A DNA stretch of 64,000 nt from Nymphaea colorata (Eukaryota > Streptophyta > Magnoliopsida > Nymphaeales > Nymphaeaceae). The position numbers and the translations under genes are program-made. Below, piece after piece: positions 12,901-26,400 of this stretch (position 1 is the first letter of the stretch; every line of letters begins with the position of its first letter). The notes under the pieces were generated by a model. It was not told the DNA's origin and made no database searches. It saw nothing but the letters and a program-made list of their open reading frames with translations. The DNA lies in NCBI RefSeq assembly GCF_008831285.2, contig NC_045148.1:19773002-19837001 (forward strand). The letters run 5' to 3'.

Positions 12901-14033
12901 GAGGGAATGACAGCGCTGTTAGAACATGAAAAAAAAGGGTCCGACTTCTTTGTGGAAAATAATTCTCCTCGTCATATGCAAGAAAAGTTGCTTTCTTATA
13001 ATATTTGATTGGATCAAACTCCCCCCCCCAGTGGAAAAAAGTTCTGTGTTTTACAATGGAAGAATTATTCTTGAAAAAATAGTTGGACGTCTTCATGACT
13101 TCATCGATTATTTGTTTTTTATCCGTCTTCCCAATAAGTATTGCAGATGATGCAATATTCAACAATGTTCTGTTTCAAAATGTATCAACTGGCAAAATTT
13201 CATGTGAACCTGATAATTTGTCCGGCCAAACCGAACGCCTCGAACTAAGCTTTTTAATTGTCATGCACTTTGCAAGGAAGTTAAGCTCCTGTTTTTTTCT
13301 TAAAAAGGGAATTGGTTTCTACGTGCAGAGAGCAATCAGAAGCGGTTGCTGAAGATTGTCACCATCGTCAGTGCCACTGGTGGCGCCCTCATCATCCTCA
13401 TTTTTCTTCTCCTCATACTTCGTATAAGGAAGAGGTACCTAGGTGAGTAATATCTCTGTCTCTCTCTCTCCCTCTCTCTCTCACACACACACAGACACAC
13501 ATCACCCTGTTTCCGGCTACCAATCTTTATGCTGCCATTTTGTTCATTACAGCAAGGCTGAGATACAATCAAGAGATTTCGCTTCTTTACATGGGAAATC
13601 CAAGCAGCCATGAATCTGGAGACCAGGAATTAGCACAGATCAGTTTGAAGGTTCTACGAGATGCGACTGCCAACTTCTGTGATGCGAATAAGCTGGGTCA
13701 AGGTGGATATGGCCATGTCTACAAGGTATGCTACGGACGATCGACCTTATATTTTAACTAGTGGATATGAAACGTTTGTATACTTCTCGTATGCATAATG
13801 TATGTCCAACTTCAGGGAAGGCTTCCCAACGGGCAGCTGATAGCAGTGAAACGTCTTTCGGAGGAATCGGGACAGGGAATAAATGAGTTCAAGAATGAGG
13901 CCAATTTGATAGCAAAGCTTCAGCATAAAAACCTGGTTAAACTGTTAGGTTGCTGCATGAACAAGGGAGAAAAGCTGCTCATATATGAATATATGCCTAA
14001 CAAAAGCCTTGATGCCTTCCTTAGAGGTCACAA

Positions 14034-14084
<51 letters not shown>

Positions 14085-15956
14085 GTAATAACATTGAATT
14101 GTAACTTTGTTCAAATAGACAGTTAAAAGGAAACCAATGAGAAAAAGGTGATGGGTATTTTTGTCATCTAGTATTAGTTTGCATGTATTTTTTTTTTTTG
14201 TTTTTCTTTCAACCATCCATAAATGAACATTCCTAGTGAAATGGCTAAGTAACTCTAGAGAGCCAGAGTCATCATTCAGCCACTCATATATATCCCTTCA
14301 ATTTTATGTTTGGTCCATTAGCATTACTACTCTTTCTATCTTTCTCATTAGATACTTATTTTATGGTGATTAAGGCCCTATTCTTTGTTGTCAAACCATA
14401 CAAAAGAACACAAATAATTGCTTTGCCCCTTAGGGTGTGTTTGACTATCTCGGATCTTGAGGTGATCCAAGTCCTTAGGATATTAGATTCAAAAGTTTTA
14501 GAAATCCTTGATTTCTACCAAAGCTTTGAAATCCTTTGAAAGATGCCAGTATTACACGATAGATTTGTAACCCTTGCATCTTGAAATTCATGAATACCAA
14601 GTCAGATATCCCCCTCCCTATGACTTGAGATTCACGGATTCAAGGCATAATTAAGGGTCTACAAGTTCTCAACTATGCAACTTCTTATAACATGAATTTA
14701 AGGTGGACTTTTTATTAAACTGGGCATTCAATCTAAGATCTGTGGTAATCAAAACGCCTGCTAACCGTAGTTTCCAATGCTTTTTCAGATCCGGCGAAAC
14801 GTAGTTCATTAAGTTGGCAGGTGCGGTTTAACATTATTACGGGGGTAGCGAGGGGGCTTCTCTATCTTCATCAAGATTCTCGACTCAACATCATTCATAG
14901 AGATCTCAAAGCAGGCAACGTCTTGTTGGATGAGCGCATGAATCCCAAGATCTCCGACTTTGGCATGGCCAGGATTTTCAGTGGAAATCAAAGTCAAGCA
15001 AACACGCGCACGATTGTTGGAACTTAGTAAGTGCAAGATTTGTTCGTTATCAGTTTTGCAGTTTATGTATTTGATTCTCTGAAGTTTGCGCTTGAATGAT
15101 CAATAAACCTTTTTAATGGTCTTGCTGCAATAAAGGTTTCTTGGTCTTTTAAATTTATTATTTTAGGCATATTTCATTAAAATATATGAAAGTTATGTTA
15201 AATTTAATATGATGTGTTTTTATACATTCATTCTTTAGTCTACATTTGCTTAATCCTTAGCTTATTGCATTGACTAATTCTTAAAGAACCGGTGATTGAG
15301 GATCGTCTTCTGTTGTGGTATGTATACAGTGGATATATGGCACCCGAGTATGCCATGGACGGCTTGTTCTCCATCAAATCTGACGTCTATAGCTTCGGGA
15401 TTTTACTTTTGGAGATCATCAGCGGCCAACTGAACAGCGGATTTCATCTTTCCCAACAGTCTCACAGCCTCGTTGGCCATGTAAGTTTGCCTAGTTCATA
15501 AACTCCGAAAATATACATGCACCATCTTACTTAATGCAAATTAACCAACTCTGATTAGCTAGAACAGTATCAAGGATCTCATTGGATGCTAATAACAGCA
15601 AAAAGATTAACTAATCCTCTCCTTGGTGCTGATGTTTAATTTGGTTTCTTCAAAAAACGATGAAAAAACAAAAGGCGTGGAGCTTGTGGTGTCTGGGTCA
15701 GCCATTGGACTTCATCGACCCGATGCTTGGAGGTTCGGTCCACACAGAAGACATTCTGAGGTGCATTCACGTTGCTCTCCTATGCCTACAAGACGATTCT
15801 TCGAGCAGGCCAACAATGTCAACGGTTTTCCACATGCTTGGAAATGAGTCTCCGCCTCTACAGAAACCCTTGGAGCCAACATTCTCTACGAAGAAGTCAA
15901 TGACTGATTCGACCACGGGCAGCTTTTTCACTCACAGTGAAGTCATACCGCGGTAG
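9916..15956 (+). CDS. CRK-1: receptor-like kinase with four DUF26 domains
   Basis: Single-pass plasma-membrane Ser/Thr receptor kinase of the CRK (DUF26) family. Exons: 9916-11353, 13329-13442, 13553-13725, 13816-14026, 14789-15026, 15330-15480, 15675-15956. All introns are GT-AG and the total is 2607 nt (868 aa). A hydrophobic signal peptide covers residues about 8-27. Four DUF26 modules follow, with C-x8-C-x2-C motifs starting at C85, C198, C310 and C424. Exon 2 is a helix (about 489-511) followed by RIRKR. The kinase has [10 protein letters not shown] (566-575), catalytic K587 in [12 protein letters not shown] (D684), DFG (702-704) and an APE motif after the exon 6 junction. DUF26-4 has lost the CC pair seen in the paralogues through an in-frame shortening. 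Introns 2 and 4 carry CT/CA tracts just after the donor. ATG 9916 is the first in-frame start; M8 is an alternative. CRK ligands are largely unknown. Confidence 0.93.
12505..12526. repeat. (TA)n microsatellite in CRK-1 intron 1
   Basis: An uninterrupted TA dinucleotide run of about 22 bp within the 1975-bp first intron of CRK-1. Confidence 0.85.
13451..13502 (+). repeat. CT/CA microsatellite in CRK-1 intron 2
   Basis: A (TC)n tract followed by (AC)n, starting about 10 nt after the exon 2 donor GTGAGT. It occupies about half of the 110-bp intron. Confidence 0.85.
14034..14083 (+). repeat. Compound CT/CA/TA microsatellite in CRK-1 intron 4
   Basis: Consecutive (CT)n, (CA)n and (TA)n blocks beginning about 10 nt after the exon 4 donor GTCACA. 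The same position-next-to-donor layout occurs in intron 2 of this gene and intron 6 of CRK-2 and CRK-4. Confidence 0.85.
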
Positions 15957-18002
15957 CTTAGTTCCGCCATTAATGGTCGCAACCTCTCTGAAGATTCATC
16001 AGCTGAACCACAAACTGTCCTTGCCGGAAATGAAAGTGTCGATGGACGGGATGTAAAACTCGTTGTTGTAGATATTGATGTTCTTAATGTTGTTTTTCAC
16101 CGTTAATTAATTACTTGTTGCTTTTTACGGTGCCTCTTGACGATGGCATGCTTGTCTGAACGTCGTTGTTTGATATGGAAATCTAATTGTTGTTATTGTC
16201 GTTTGCATTGTCACAATTGATGATGGTATACAAAGAAGTGACTGTGAGTCTGAAACAGTAACATCTTAGGGTAATTCTCCAATATTTTTTATGCATTCCT
16301 GTAATGCGACAAAAAAAAAATGAGGCTGCTGATGCTGCATCAAGGATCAATGACTTACATCATGTTTTACGTATCCTTCTTTTAAGTTAGAATTTTCTTT
16401 TGTAATTCAACTTGTTGAGGCCTTGAATTGCACTCAACAAGTTGTTCTCTGGCTTAATCCAGAATTCCTGGCTTTGCCCCTGCATTATATCTGATTTTGA
16501 TCGGATGTTCGACCAAACCATTTCAAGAAAAAAAAAGTTGGATATAAAAAGGAATTAATATCTAATTGAGAAATATAATCGAATTTGGATTTAAGAAACG
16601 ACAACCAATCAGGTTGAGATTTGGATATACATCAACATTTGTTCGGATTTGGATTCTATTTGAATTTAGTTTCAACAAACAGCTTATGTCCAAGACCCTT
16701 ACATTTGGAAAGAATGTGGTACAAAAAATTCAGATTCAGATTCAAATGAGAATGTGAAAATTGGATTCAAATCCTGTTCGGATTTCAGATTTGAATTCAG
16801 TTATGACTTTTCTTTGTTTGTATTTGAATCTGAACGTATGAATATCCAAAAAAACAAAGAAGATTAAGAATATGTTCGATCCAAATTCGATCCATTAACA
16901 TTCCTAATTCTTGGGAATGAGGTTTGCTTCGGTTTTTGGCAACTTGTGAATAAATCTTAACCATTTAGAGGACTTTTTTTTTTCCTTTTTGGCTACTTAG
17001 GAATAAATCCTTTTACAATTTACAAAACGTTCTTCTTCCAACTTAAAAAGCCATAATTACGGAAACTTTTACATATTCAGTTGAATCCCAAAGTATCCTG
17101 CCAATCTTGACAACTCCGTCAGTCAAGTCGCTAGTGAGTCAGAATCTCAAGATTGACTTCTCTGTCGGCCTCTTTTGTCATTGATGCATACAGATTATTT
17201 CACTGGAAGTTAATTATATTGATGCAAGTTATGATTTAATTAGTTTATATATGTGATTTTCTAAAGACCACCTCACTTCAACAGCCCATGTGTGGCATGC
17301 GTCACCACTAGGTACAAGATCAGACCCTGATAAATGCATTAAATTTGATAGGAGCTTCCTAATAAAAGGAAAGTTGTCCTACTTCTGATCGAATTAATTA
17401 ACGCCAACAAATTGTTCCACAGCTTTTTAATCCCCCAAAATAGGTAAAAAAAATTATGCGCCAATTTTGTACACGAAATTTTCGATCCCATGTTTTTTCA
17501 ATCCTGCTAGCCAGTGAAAAATTATATGCAGAATAAGTTAACATTAACTAACGAATAGGATCCAGTTTAAAACGGACAAGAAGAAGAAAATTGCTCTTTA
17601 TAACATGGAAGACATATTTTCGTATCTGCCCGGTATGCTAGCTAGCAACAAGATTGAAATTCTACAAACCCCTTTATACGCCACACCCATTTGAATATCC
17701 AACCGCAGATCTCTCGTCCGTTGAGGAAGCAACGGGTCAAATGGGAAATCTCAACTCGTCCACCTTTACATCTATTTCCTGGGATTCTTCCAAATTTGCT
17801 GATCCTCAGCCGACGCTAGCTGCTGAATTGCTAAATTGTTTGATTCACCAGCTCTACCGATTCTGTATACCTTGTAATTTAGCTGTATGATGACGAACAT
17901 AGAAGAATTCCAGAGTTTGGCTACTAGCAGTCAATTCTGACATCGCATTCTTCAGTTCCCACATTAGTCAACATCGCTACTTTTTGGAAACCATACATAT
18001 AC

Positions 18003-18039
<37 letters not shown>

Positions 18040-20417
18040 TTGTGTTGTTTCTGTATCAGCAGGTGGCGGCCGATCGGAAGAAATTGCCAGCAAAAGGTAA
18101 CATTCTGCTGCTCGTTCTTAATTAGAAGGTCTGCTAATTTTATCAGGGATTTTTGGTTCCATGCATGTATCTCAGTATGATGTCGAATCCGTTGAAGTTT
18201 TGAACCCCAGCTGAAATGGGGGAGGGGGTATTCAGTTATTGAAGTGTGAAATTTGTATATGTATTACTATTCTTGTGATCTCTGTTCATAATGCTTCCGG
18301 ATTAACCATGAAGATAGATCACATCTGCCTGATGAATTTGAACCGAGACTCTGTTACTGTGAGATCTTATTCAGGGCGCCTATAAATAAGGTTCGGATTG
18401 AATCTCCACCTCTTTGTTAACGGGAGGTTCTGTTGGGAGCGGATCCTACACTGTTTTGACTGTTTTATTCGCTTTAACGTGTTTCACGATCACCTTTGGT
18501 CGTCTCCAAGAGGAGTCCTTGTGATTCCTTTTCATTGTTAATTCGATGGACAGAGAGTTGTTGCAGAAGAGCTCGCCAGAATACCAACCATGGCGACTGC
18601 TCCGGGCTGTGTCGGAATCCCAACGTCACTGTTAGTGAACACAAGCGCACGCAGAGACGGCGGGCGAGCGAGAGAGAGAGAGAGACTGATTTACCCTTTA
18701 GCGGCGGATATTCTGTTTCGGGGCAGTCAGTGGCGGTGGCGGAGCAGGAAGAACGCTCTTTCTTCTCCTGACTGACGGGGACGTCTGGCGTCGGCTCTCA
18801 CAACAACGTGTGGCTAGAAGGAATGAGCTGCTATTGGTGCCGATTTTGCTTTTAGCATTTAATTACCGATAGATTGACAGGAAGAACTCTTGAGATCTCT
18901 CTTTTCAGAGCATGTGAATATCATACGCAATTGATTTTTGCAGACGATTTGGCAGCCTCTCTCTCTCAATGGCAATTGGCCGTAAACTTTGAACAGCTTT
19001 AGCGAAACAGTGTTCTGTTTGTCCTCTTCGGTCTCGTCTGCACCTAACCTTTCCTTTTCCTTGGAAAAGTTCTTCCACCCACCAAACAGAGGACCCCTTT
19101 ACTTCCTATCTTTATTGCTTCTTGACTTTTCCTTAGCTATTACTGCAACGCCGTCCCCGTTCAGCTTTCAGAGTAGGTGAGTGACCAAGCAGGACCGACG
19201 AAGGTTCCAAAGCAATGGAAAGGAAGACACCAAGATTATTACCATCATCTGGTTCATCTCTCACCCTCCAAGCTATTGATGGCGATGCTTATGCTTTTTC
19301 TTTTTCTCTGGAATGTATATATGCCCTTATACATTCATCTCTCCATATCTTACATAACACCAATCATGTAGGAACATCTTACAAGCCTCTCCACAGATTT
19401 CACGGGCTCCACAAGTAGCATTATTGCGTTGTAATTAGTGGAGGAGCAGGATGAAGAGAAGCTATAAGGAATCTTATTTAGGTTATTTTGTTTATGACAC
19501 TATCCGGTCAGTCTGAATGAGCATGAATCCCCACGTGATTTGCCAGAACTAGCTAAAAGAAAAGACATTTGATAGAACTGAAGTTTAAGGTAAATCATTT
19601 CCAGAAATGATTTGAGAGGGTGAAAGACCAGTGTTTGACATGAATGGGAGGGGACCCCTAATACCCATTATAATTAGGAGGGTCCACAATTTCGCTTTCT
19701 AACTTGATCGGTACTTGACCAAAGTGGGTTAACTTGGTTCGGAAAATTAAGGGAATTTGGGAAACGAGATGGGTGGGCATAGCTCAATTGGGCTCAGCAG
19801 CCCCAGGTCAGACCGGCAAGTTGCCGCTAAGTCCTACTAGACGGGGATGTCAATCCTGCCATACAGAACCCGTCCATTGTCAGGATTCGATGTGGATAGA
19901 AATTGTAAGGTGGAGACAGGGGTTGGGATCAGAGACAGCTTCTACGATGACAAAGGACAAGTCTGTGTGCAAGGTGTCAGGCTCTAGTAAATTGATCGTA
20001 GAGCACTTTCTGATCCTCCTTCAATGAGCTTCCGATCCTGCAGGAACAAGAGCTGATCAAACCACACAGGGGTACCATCACGCATACCATCAAGGCATCA
20101 ACAGTACAGCAGTTTCTCCATGTACCCTTTTAGTGAATTAACGATTTTGAATTTCATGTTTGGCCTTGAAAAATCGAGCCACGCATGATGCTTTTGAAGA
20201 ACACATATGCCTTATGACTGAGTGATCACTAATCTTTTATTCTTGTTTTCTGGAAACTGATGAATGCAGGTTACTCAATACAGATCTTCACCAAACAGAC
20301 ATCCAAGCTGCAACTGTTTGTTGAAATTGATGGACCAGCTTGAGGAGGCATCAAGACAAAGATGAACTTATCTCGTCCCAACCCATTTCATTAGACATCA
20401 ATAACTCCTCCCGAAGA
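15957..20417. other. CRK-1/CRK-2 spacer
   Basis: About 4.5 kb without a recognisable gene. 16540-16910 is A/T-rich old repeat rich in GGATTTGAAT-like words. 18005-18036 is a (CT)n microsatellite and 18670-18687 a short GA tract. Short ORFs at 18496-18780 and 18989-19420 show no domain. CRK-2 upstream DNA (about 19700-20417) shows no obvious TATA box. An in-frame extension upstream of 20418 has no ATG, only a TTG at 20340. Confidence 0.45.
18005..18036. repeat. (CT)n microsatellite
   Basis: An uninterrupted CT run of about 32 bp in the CRK-1/CRK-2 spacer, not adjacent to any predicted exon. Confidence 0.85.
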
Positions 20418-23400
20418 ATGGGTGATACAACTCGGCTTCTTTTCTTGGTCCTTCATTTGCTGTGTATCGTCAAGGTCCAGGCTTCTTACTACAAGTCCTG
20501 CCCTGACTCTCCAAACTATACACCACCAACCGAGGCATTCCAGCAGAACTTGAAACGCCTCTTGGACTCTCTGTCATCCAAGGCTTCTGCCCCAGGCTAC
20601 TACACATCCATCGGGGCAAACGCCACGGACCGAGTTTACGGATTGGTCTCGTGCCGCGAAGACGTCGACCGTGAAGTTTGCCGGACGTGTGTGACTGACG
20701 TTATCGCGCAGGTCGTCCAACTGTGCCCCAACAAGAAGGAGGCCTTCATCAGTTTCCAGTACTGCTTGTTATACTACTCCGGCACCAATTTCTTTGGAAC
20801 CTTGTCGACGAACTTTGTCTCGGTAGCGACCAATCAGAGGGACATGCCGGCCGATCCCCAGCAGTTCATGCCACAAATGACATCTTTCTTCAACAAGCTA
20901 ATCGCCGAGGCGACCACCAACCAGCCGGCCCGCCTGTTTGCCGCCGGCAACTTCCAGTACACCGATCAGGTGACCGTGTACGCTGTAGTGCAGTGCAGCG
21001 CTGACTTGACAGCACAGGATTGCAGCTCGTGTTTAATCCAAGCCGTCGCTAAAATTCAAGCGTGTTGTGCAAACAAGCAAGGCGCTAGGATTCTGTCTCG
21101 ACCATGTTATATCAAGTACGAAACCTTCCCTTTCCTCTATCCCTTGTCGCAGAACGCCCTCACGAGCGCGTCTCCCATCTCAAACAACTGTTCTGCAGCG
21201 TCGACCAGCGCGGACCGCAGCACCTTCAAGGGAAACCTAAAGGTTCTGCTCCTCTCCATGATAGAGCTTGCCCCTTTAACGGGCTTCTTTGATCACGACA
21301 TCGGCCTGGGTCCTGAACAAGTCTACGGACAGGTACTCTGCCGAGGCGACGTCTCGGTCAGCCAATGCTGGAATTGCACGTCCCAAGCCTCCGCCAAAAT
21401 CCTTCAACTCTGCCCCGACAGTAGGAGAGCAATGATATGGATGGACTACTGCCAGCTGCGCTACTCCGACGTGGATTTCGCCACGATTGTGGATACCGAT
21501 GACAGGGTACAAAGGCCGAGCCCGGAGACAGCGTCGGATCCCAGGAGTTTTGATCGGAGTTTGAGAAGCCTCATCGTTCGTTTGATTTCCTACGCTACCA
21601 ACAACTCATCAGGCCAAATGTTTGCTACCGGTACTTCCGTGCTAACGAAGTCGCAGAGCCTGTATGCTTTGGTGCAATGCACGAGGGATATCTCTGTTGA
21701 AGATTGCGGGTGGTGCTTGCAGACTGCCGCCTCAGATATTGGAGGATGCTGCGAAGGGAGGCTGGGGCCAGCATCCTCAAGGGCAGCTGCAGCTTAGTTT
21801 ACGGGGTGAACCGCTTCTTTCTCGGAGAGCCGATGCTGAAGCCACCAGACTCATCATCGCCGGATCAAGTGGCTTCTCGTCAAGGTGAGTCCATGATCCC
21901 CTCCACCCAATTCTTTTTAAGCGAAAAATAAGGAAATTGCTGATCGGTATTATTGTTTCAAGTAGAAAAGTTTCTCACCTAATCAGAGAAGGGTGAAGAT
22001 TGGCCTTTGTTTCCATGCCTAAACAAAAGCAGGACCCTTGTCCTTGATTCTGATTAAAGTATCAATTATGAGGTAATTAAGTTAAAGACAGTTGGGAGAC
22101 GTTTGATCCACTTCTGCCGGCACACGACGGTAGCAGCTCTGTTTTTAGCCTAATAAACGGTGGACGTCGGAATGCTTAGAACAGGGTGTTCGTGCATTCC
22201 GGAATCAACAGATCCAGCGTTCTGTACCACCCCTGCAGAACAAGAAAGAACCGATGCATTCTTAGGCCGAGGTCAGCACTCACCCTCTCCTCCCTCGCTG
22301 ATCCCCTCAACGCATCCAAGTGCCTCTCCACGCATGTAGTAAGAGACGGTCAATTATTTACCATGAATATTTCAGAGAGGAAATGAGAAAGCAGGGGAAG
22401 CCGATGGGCCACTGCGTCTGCGTCTGCATTTCCCTCTAGTTTTTGCTATGCAGGGGAAGAAATGCTGTTAATCTCTCTGGGCACATGCTTTCTCTCTCTG
22501 TCTCTCTCTCCCCCTCAATCCCTCAAAGAATTCCCTTTTCCAGTCCAAGGGGACCTTTCCTCCACGCTTAGGTTACCCATTCCAATCTTCGCTTCGAATT
22601 GGTCTCTTCCTTGTAATTTCGGTGGGAACCATGAGAATGGAAGAGATGGCAGAATTAAAGAAAAAATCAAATGCCGTCTTGCTTGTTAATTGTTTTCTTT
22701 CTTCTTAATGCTACGAGTATATTAAAATCCCTCTTGTTTTTGTATTCTTTCCTCTTCTTCGCCATTTTTTCTTCTTGGTGTTTTTGTCCCTCTTTTTCAG
22801 GAAGGGTAGGACGTGGAGCCGAACTGGCAAGTATTACAAGATCTCCACATTGTGAAAGTAGTAGTTTACAAAAGGGTAGGAAAAAAGTGCCGTCGTTGTC
22901 ATCCTCACCATGGTTGGCCCTGCTGGGAACTACAGCAGCAAATTGACTTGCGATGATATTAATTTTTGAACTGTGAACAGGTGAAGGCTCAGCCTGTCCA
23001 TGCTCTTGTTAAGCAAACAAGGACAGGCAGCACAGATATCCCTCTTTTTGAGAAAAAAAAATTGCACCTATTTCTGAAAAAACAGATCTACGTTTCTGCG
23101 AGAGCAACAGAATAGGACGTTCTTGTTCTTGCTCTTCTTAGAAATAGAAAAGCAATTGAACACCTTCTAATTCGATCACCTTGCTTTACATTCGTTTCAT
23201 CAAATGCTTGTGTTATATTGCAATTCACTGCAACTATATACCTCTCGCATCAATTAACACAGTACCTTAGTTCTAGAGATAGGAAAAAGAGATACACAGA
23301 TCGCTTTAGGAGGTAGTGGAAGGTATTGAGCTGAAAATCCTAGGTCAAGTTTCAATCCTGCGACTTCATAGCTCGATTTTTTCTTTGAATCTTGAAAGTT

Positions 23401-26400
23401 TGTCGACATAATCTTGTGTTTATGCACGAGAGATATAGAAAAAATTGTGTTTGTTTTCCGTGTTCCTTGAGTAACAGTGATTACTGTGCTTTCAAATTTT
23501 AATGCAGGGGTTAACAGTTGGAAGCTAGCGGTGATCGTCAGCGTCATTGGAGGGATACTCCTATCAGCTTGTGCCTTCTGCCTGTATCGGCTCCGACAAC
23601 TTCGTTTAGGTAGAATACTTCACCTTGGACAATAATAATCGAGTTTGTGTTTAAATTTAAAAGAAAAGGACTTATAATGTGGCTTTGGCTGGATGGTGGT
23701 TGAAGGGTAAATAAAAATAAATCGATTAATCAAAGTTTTTCGCAGTGCTGTAAAAATTGGTTTCTGGACTAAATTGGCAAGGTTGTCTTACCGATTCAGT
23801 TGAATCGGTTGTGATACTGATATAAACAAAAAAAAAATTTGGAACTGTTAATCATTCTTAATAATCTTAGTATCTTATTAAATTTAACTCGCAGTTCAAA
23901 TTTTCTTAAGATTTTTGGCCTTAAAAAGGTTTTTTTCATGCCACCAAACCTTTGATGTGTAAAATTAATTTTCATTAGAACCTTCGTAACTCTTTCCTGC
24001 AAATTCGTGGCGTTTGCAGAGGAGCAACGATACAACGAAGCCTGTTTGATTGCTCTCAACAACGGTCCAAGAGAAAATGAGAAAGATTTGCCACAGATCA
24101 GCCTAAGAATAATTCAGTTGGCGACAGACAACTTTTCAGAAGAAAATAAGCTTGGAGAAGGTGGATTTGGTTCTGTTTTCAAGGTAATTAATGAAGAAAT
24201 GTTTCTGTTGGTTTTCTTGCTCTGTCTCGTTATGGTTTTCCATCTCGGGAATCGTGGTAACCCGCAGCCTTTCCCAAGCAGGGGCGGTTTCGCAATGGAC
24301 AGCTAGAAGTAGCTGTGAAGAGACTGTCGGCGAGTTCTGGACAAGGTCTGAAGGAGTTCAGAAATGAAGTGAGATTAATTGCAAAGCTTCAACACAAGAA
24401 CCTGGTCAGACTGATCGGTTGCTGCTTGGAGAAAGGCGAGAAACTGCTCATATATGAATACATGCCAAACACAAGCCTTGATGCATTTCTTAAGGGTTAG
24501 TTTCCTCATCTGTTTTGCTCTACAGAAACTCATATACTAATGCATAGCTTTCCTCATGAACCTGATCAGAAAGGAAACTTTCTCATGTCCTGGTGGGGGC
24601 TCTTAGAAAGCTTTTCACTACAAGCCTTGGCACATGGAATATTTTTTCCAATATTGTTGAATACAAGAAGCCAATTTGCTGGAAAACATTAACGCGCAAG
24701 GTTCGGCACAATGTGCTGCATAGTGATTTCGATGGCAATTTGTTTGCCTTAGGACCCACCCGCTTAGCTTATTGCTCAACAAAACTTTAGTTACAGCTAT
24801 GGCATTAAGCAGGAGAAGCTCTTAAGAACTTTTATTTAACAGTTGAACTGTTAAACGTGGCAGACTGGCACAGAGATAGAGAGCCGACGAAATGGAAATA
24901 TTCATTAAGAACAGGATGACAAGATCTCACCAATCTTTATAAAACGAGAAAGAGAGAGACAGGGAGTAATCAAATTTAATATTGTTGTGTGCAGATCCAA
25001 TGAAGAGATCAACATTGGACTGGGAAAAACGGTACAACATCATCTTGGGAACTGCTCGAGGAGTTCTTTATCTTCATCAAGATTCTCGGCTCTGTGTCAT
25101 CCATCGGGATCTTAAAGCTGGAAATGTATTGTTAGATGAGAATATGAACCCTAAGATTTCTGACTTCGGCATGGCGAGGATTTTTAGTGCAAGTCAGGGT
25201 CAAGCAAATACCAAGGTCATTGTCGGGACATAGTAAGTGCAATCCTGCATGAAAAATTTTCCCCTCTGGAATCACCTAATTCAACACCATGATTTCTTCT
25301 CTTAGTTCATAAGTTTCCAGTCTTTGTTCATGCGTAGCTTTATGCCATTCTACATCTCTTCTGGAGTTCCTATCAAGAAATGTCTTTAAAATTCTAAATT
25401 TGAAACGTTCAAACTGTCAAAAAAGTTAGATAGCTAGATAGTGATCTCTTACGCTAGTACTTTTGGCAGTTGCCGTCTTCTAGTGAATGCACAGTCATGA
25501 GTCCTTACAATTTTTTATTTCAAAATCATTGACTTATGATCGTCGTTGTTCTCAGTGGATACATGGCTCCGGAGTATGCCATGAGCGGTTTATTTTCTGT
25601 CAAATCCGACGTCTACAGCTTTGGTATCCTCTTACTGGAAATCATCAGTGGCCAGTTGAACGCAAGATTTCATATTCCAGGTCAAGCTAGTAGTCTGGTT
25701 GAGCATGTAAGTCTCTCTCTCTCTCTCTTTTTAAGTCTCTCTCTCTCTCTCTCTTTTGAAAGCTTAATAAACGTTTTGGGCATGACCGTAAAATATTTTT
25801 GCTGTTTGCAATATTTGTTTTCTAAGTAGTGCGTGGTGCGTGTTATGGCTTAAAAAACTACAGAAAGAAGCTATTAATTCCTTGGTCACCATCTTATAGG
25901 GGCCCTTTGGCCGAGGCACCATTTAGCAGCAACAACAATTTGCTATTGTTCCATGTGCCCCAAAGATTTAAACAGATTTATGAAATATTGCAACACTGTA
26001 TTCATGAATCTATATCAATTTTAAAGGCAGTTTCATGAAGCAGTAGCAGTTCTCATCGCTAAATAGCCCCTGATGAAATGGTAAATTGTTCCAGGAACCT
26101 CCCCAATGCTAATTGTAGTGTTCCATAAACTTGCCCCGTTTTTGGTGCAGGTTCATGCAATGGTCTGCCGCCGTTCCATTAGCCAAACCAAACGACCCCA
26201 TAAACTTGCTATTTGTTTCAAATTCTCTAACTTTACATAACTTGGTTGATTAAAACTATCAAACAAAATTTTTTATGCAAGACATAAACTAGAATATTCG
26301 GCTTTATGTCATCATCTCTAGGAAACCAATAGGTTTTGATACCGATTAGCTGAATATTATTATTCACATAAACGCCAGAACCATATAAAAATTAATGGGA

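Noticed and set aside
19770-19815. tRNA-like A-box sequence (GGGCATAGCTCAATTGG)
   Set aside because: No B box at the right distance and no cloverleaf can be drawn; the nearest TTCGAT-like word is about 100 bp away.
20340-20417. N-terminal extension of CRK-2 upstream of ATG 20418
   Set aside because: It starts at TTG rather than ATG and would bury the signal peptide.
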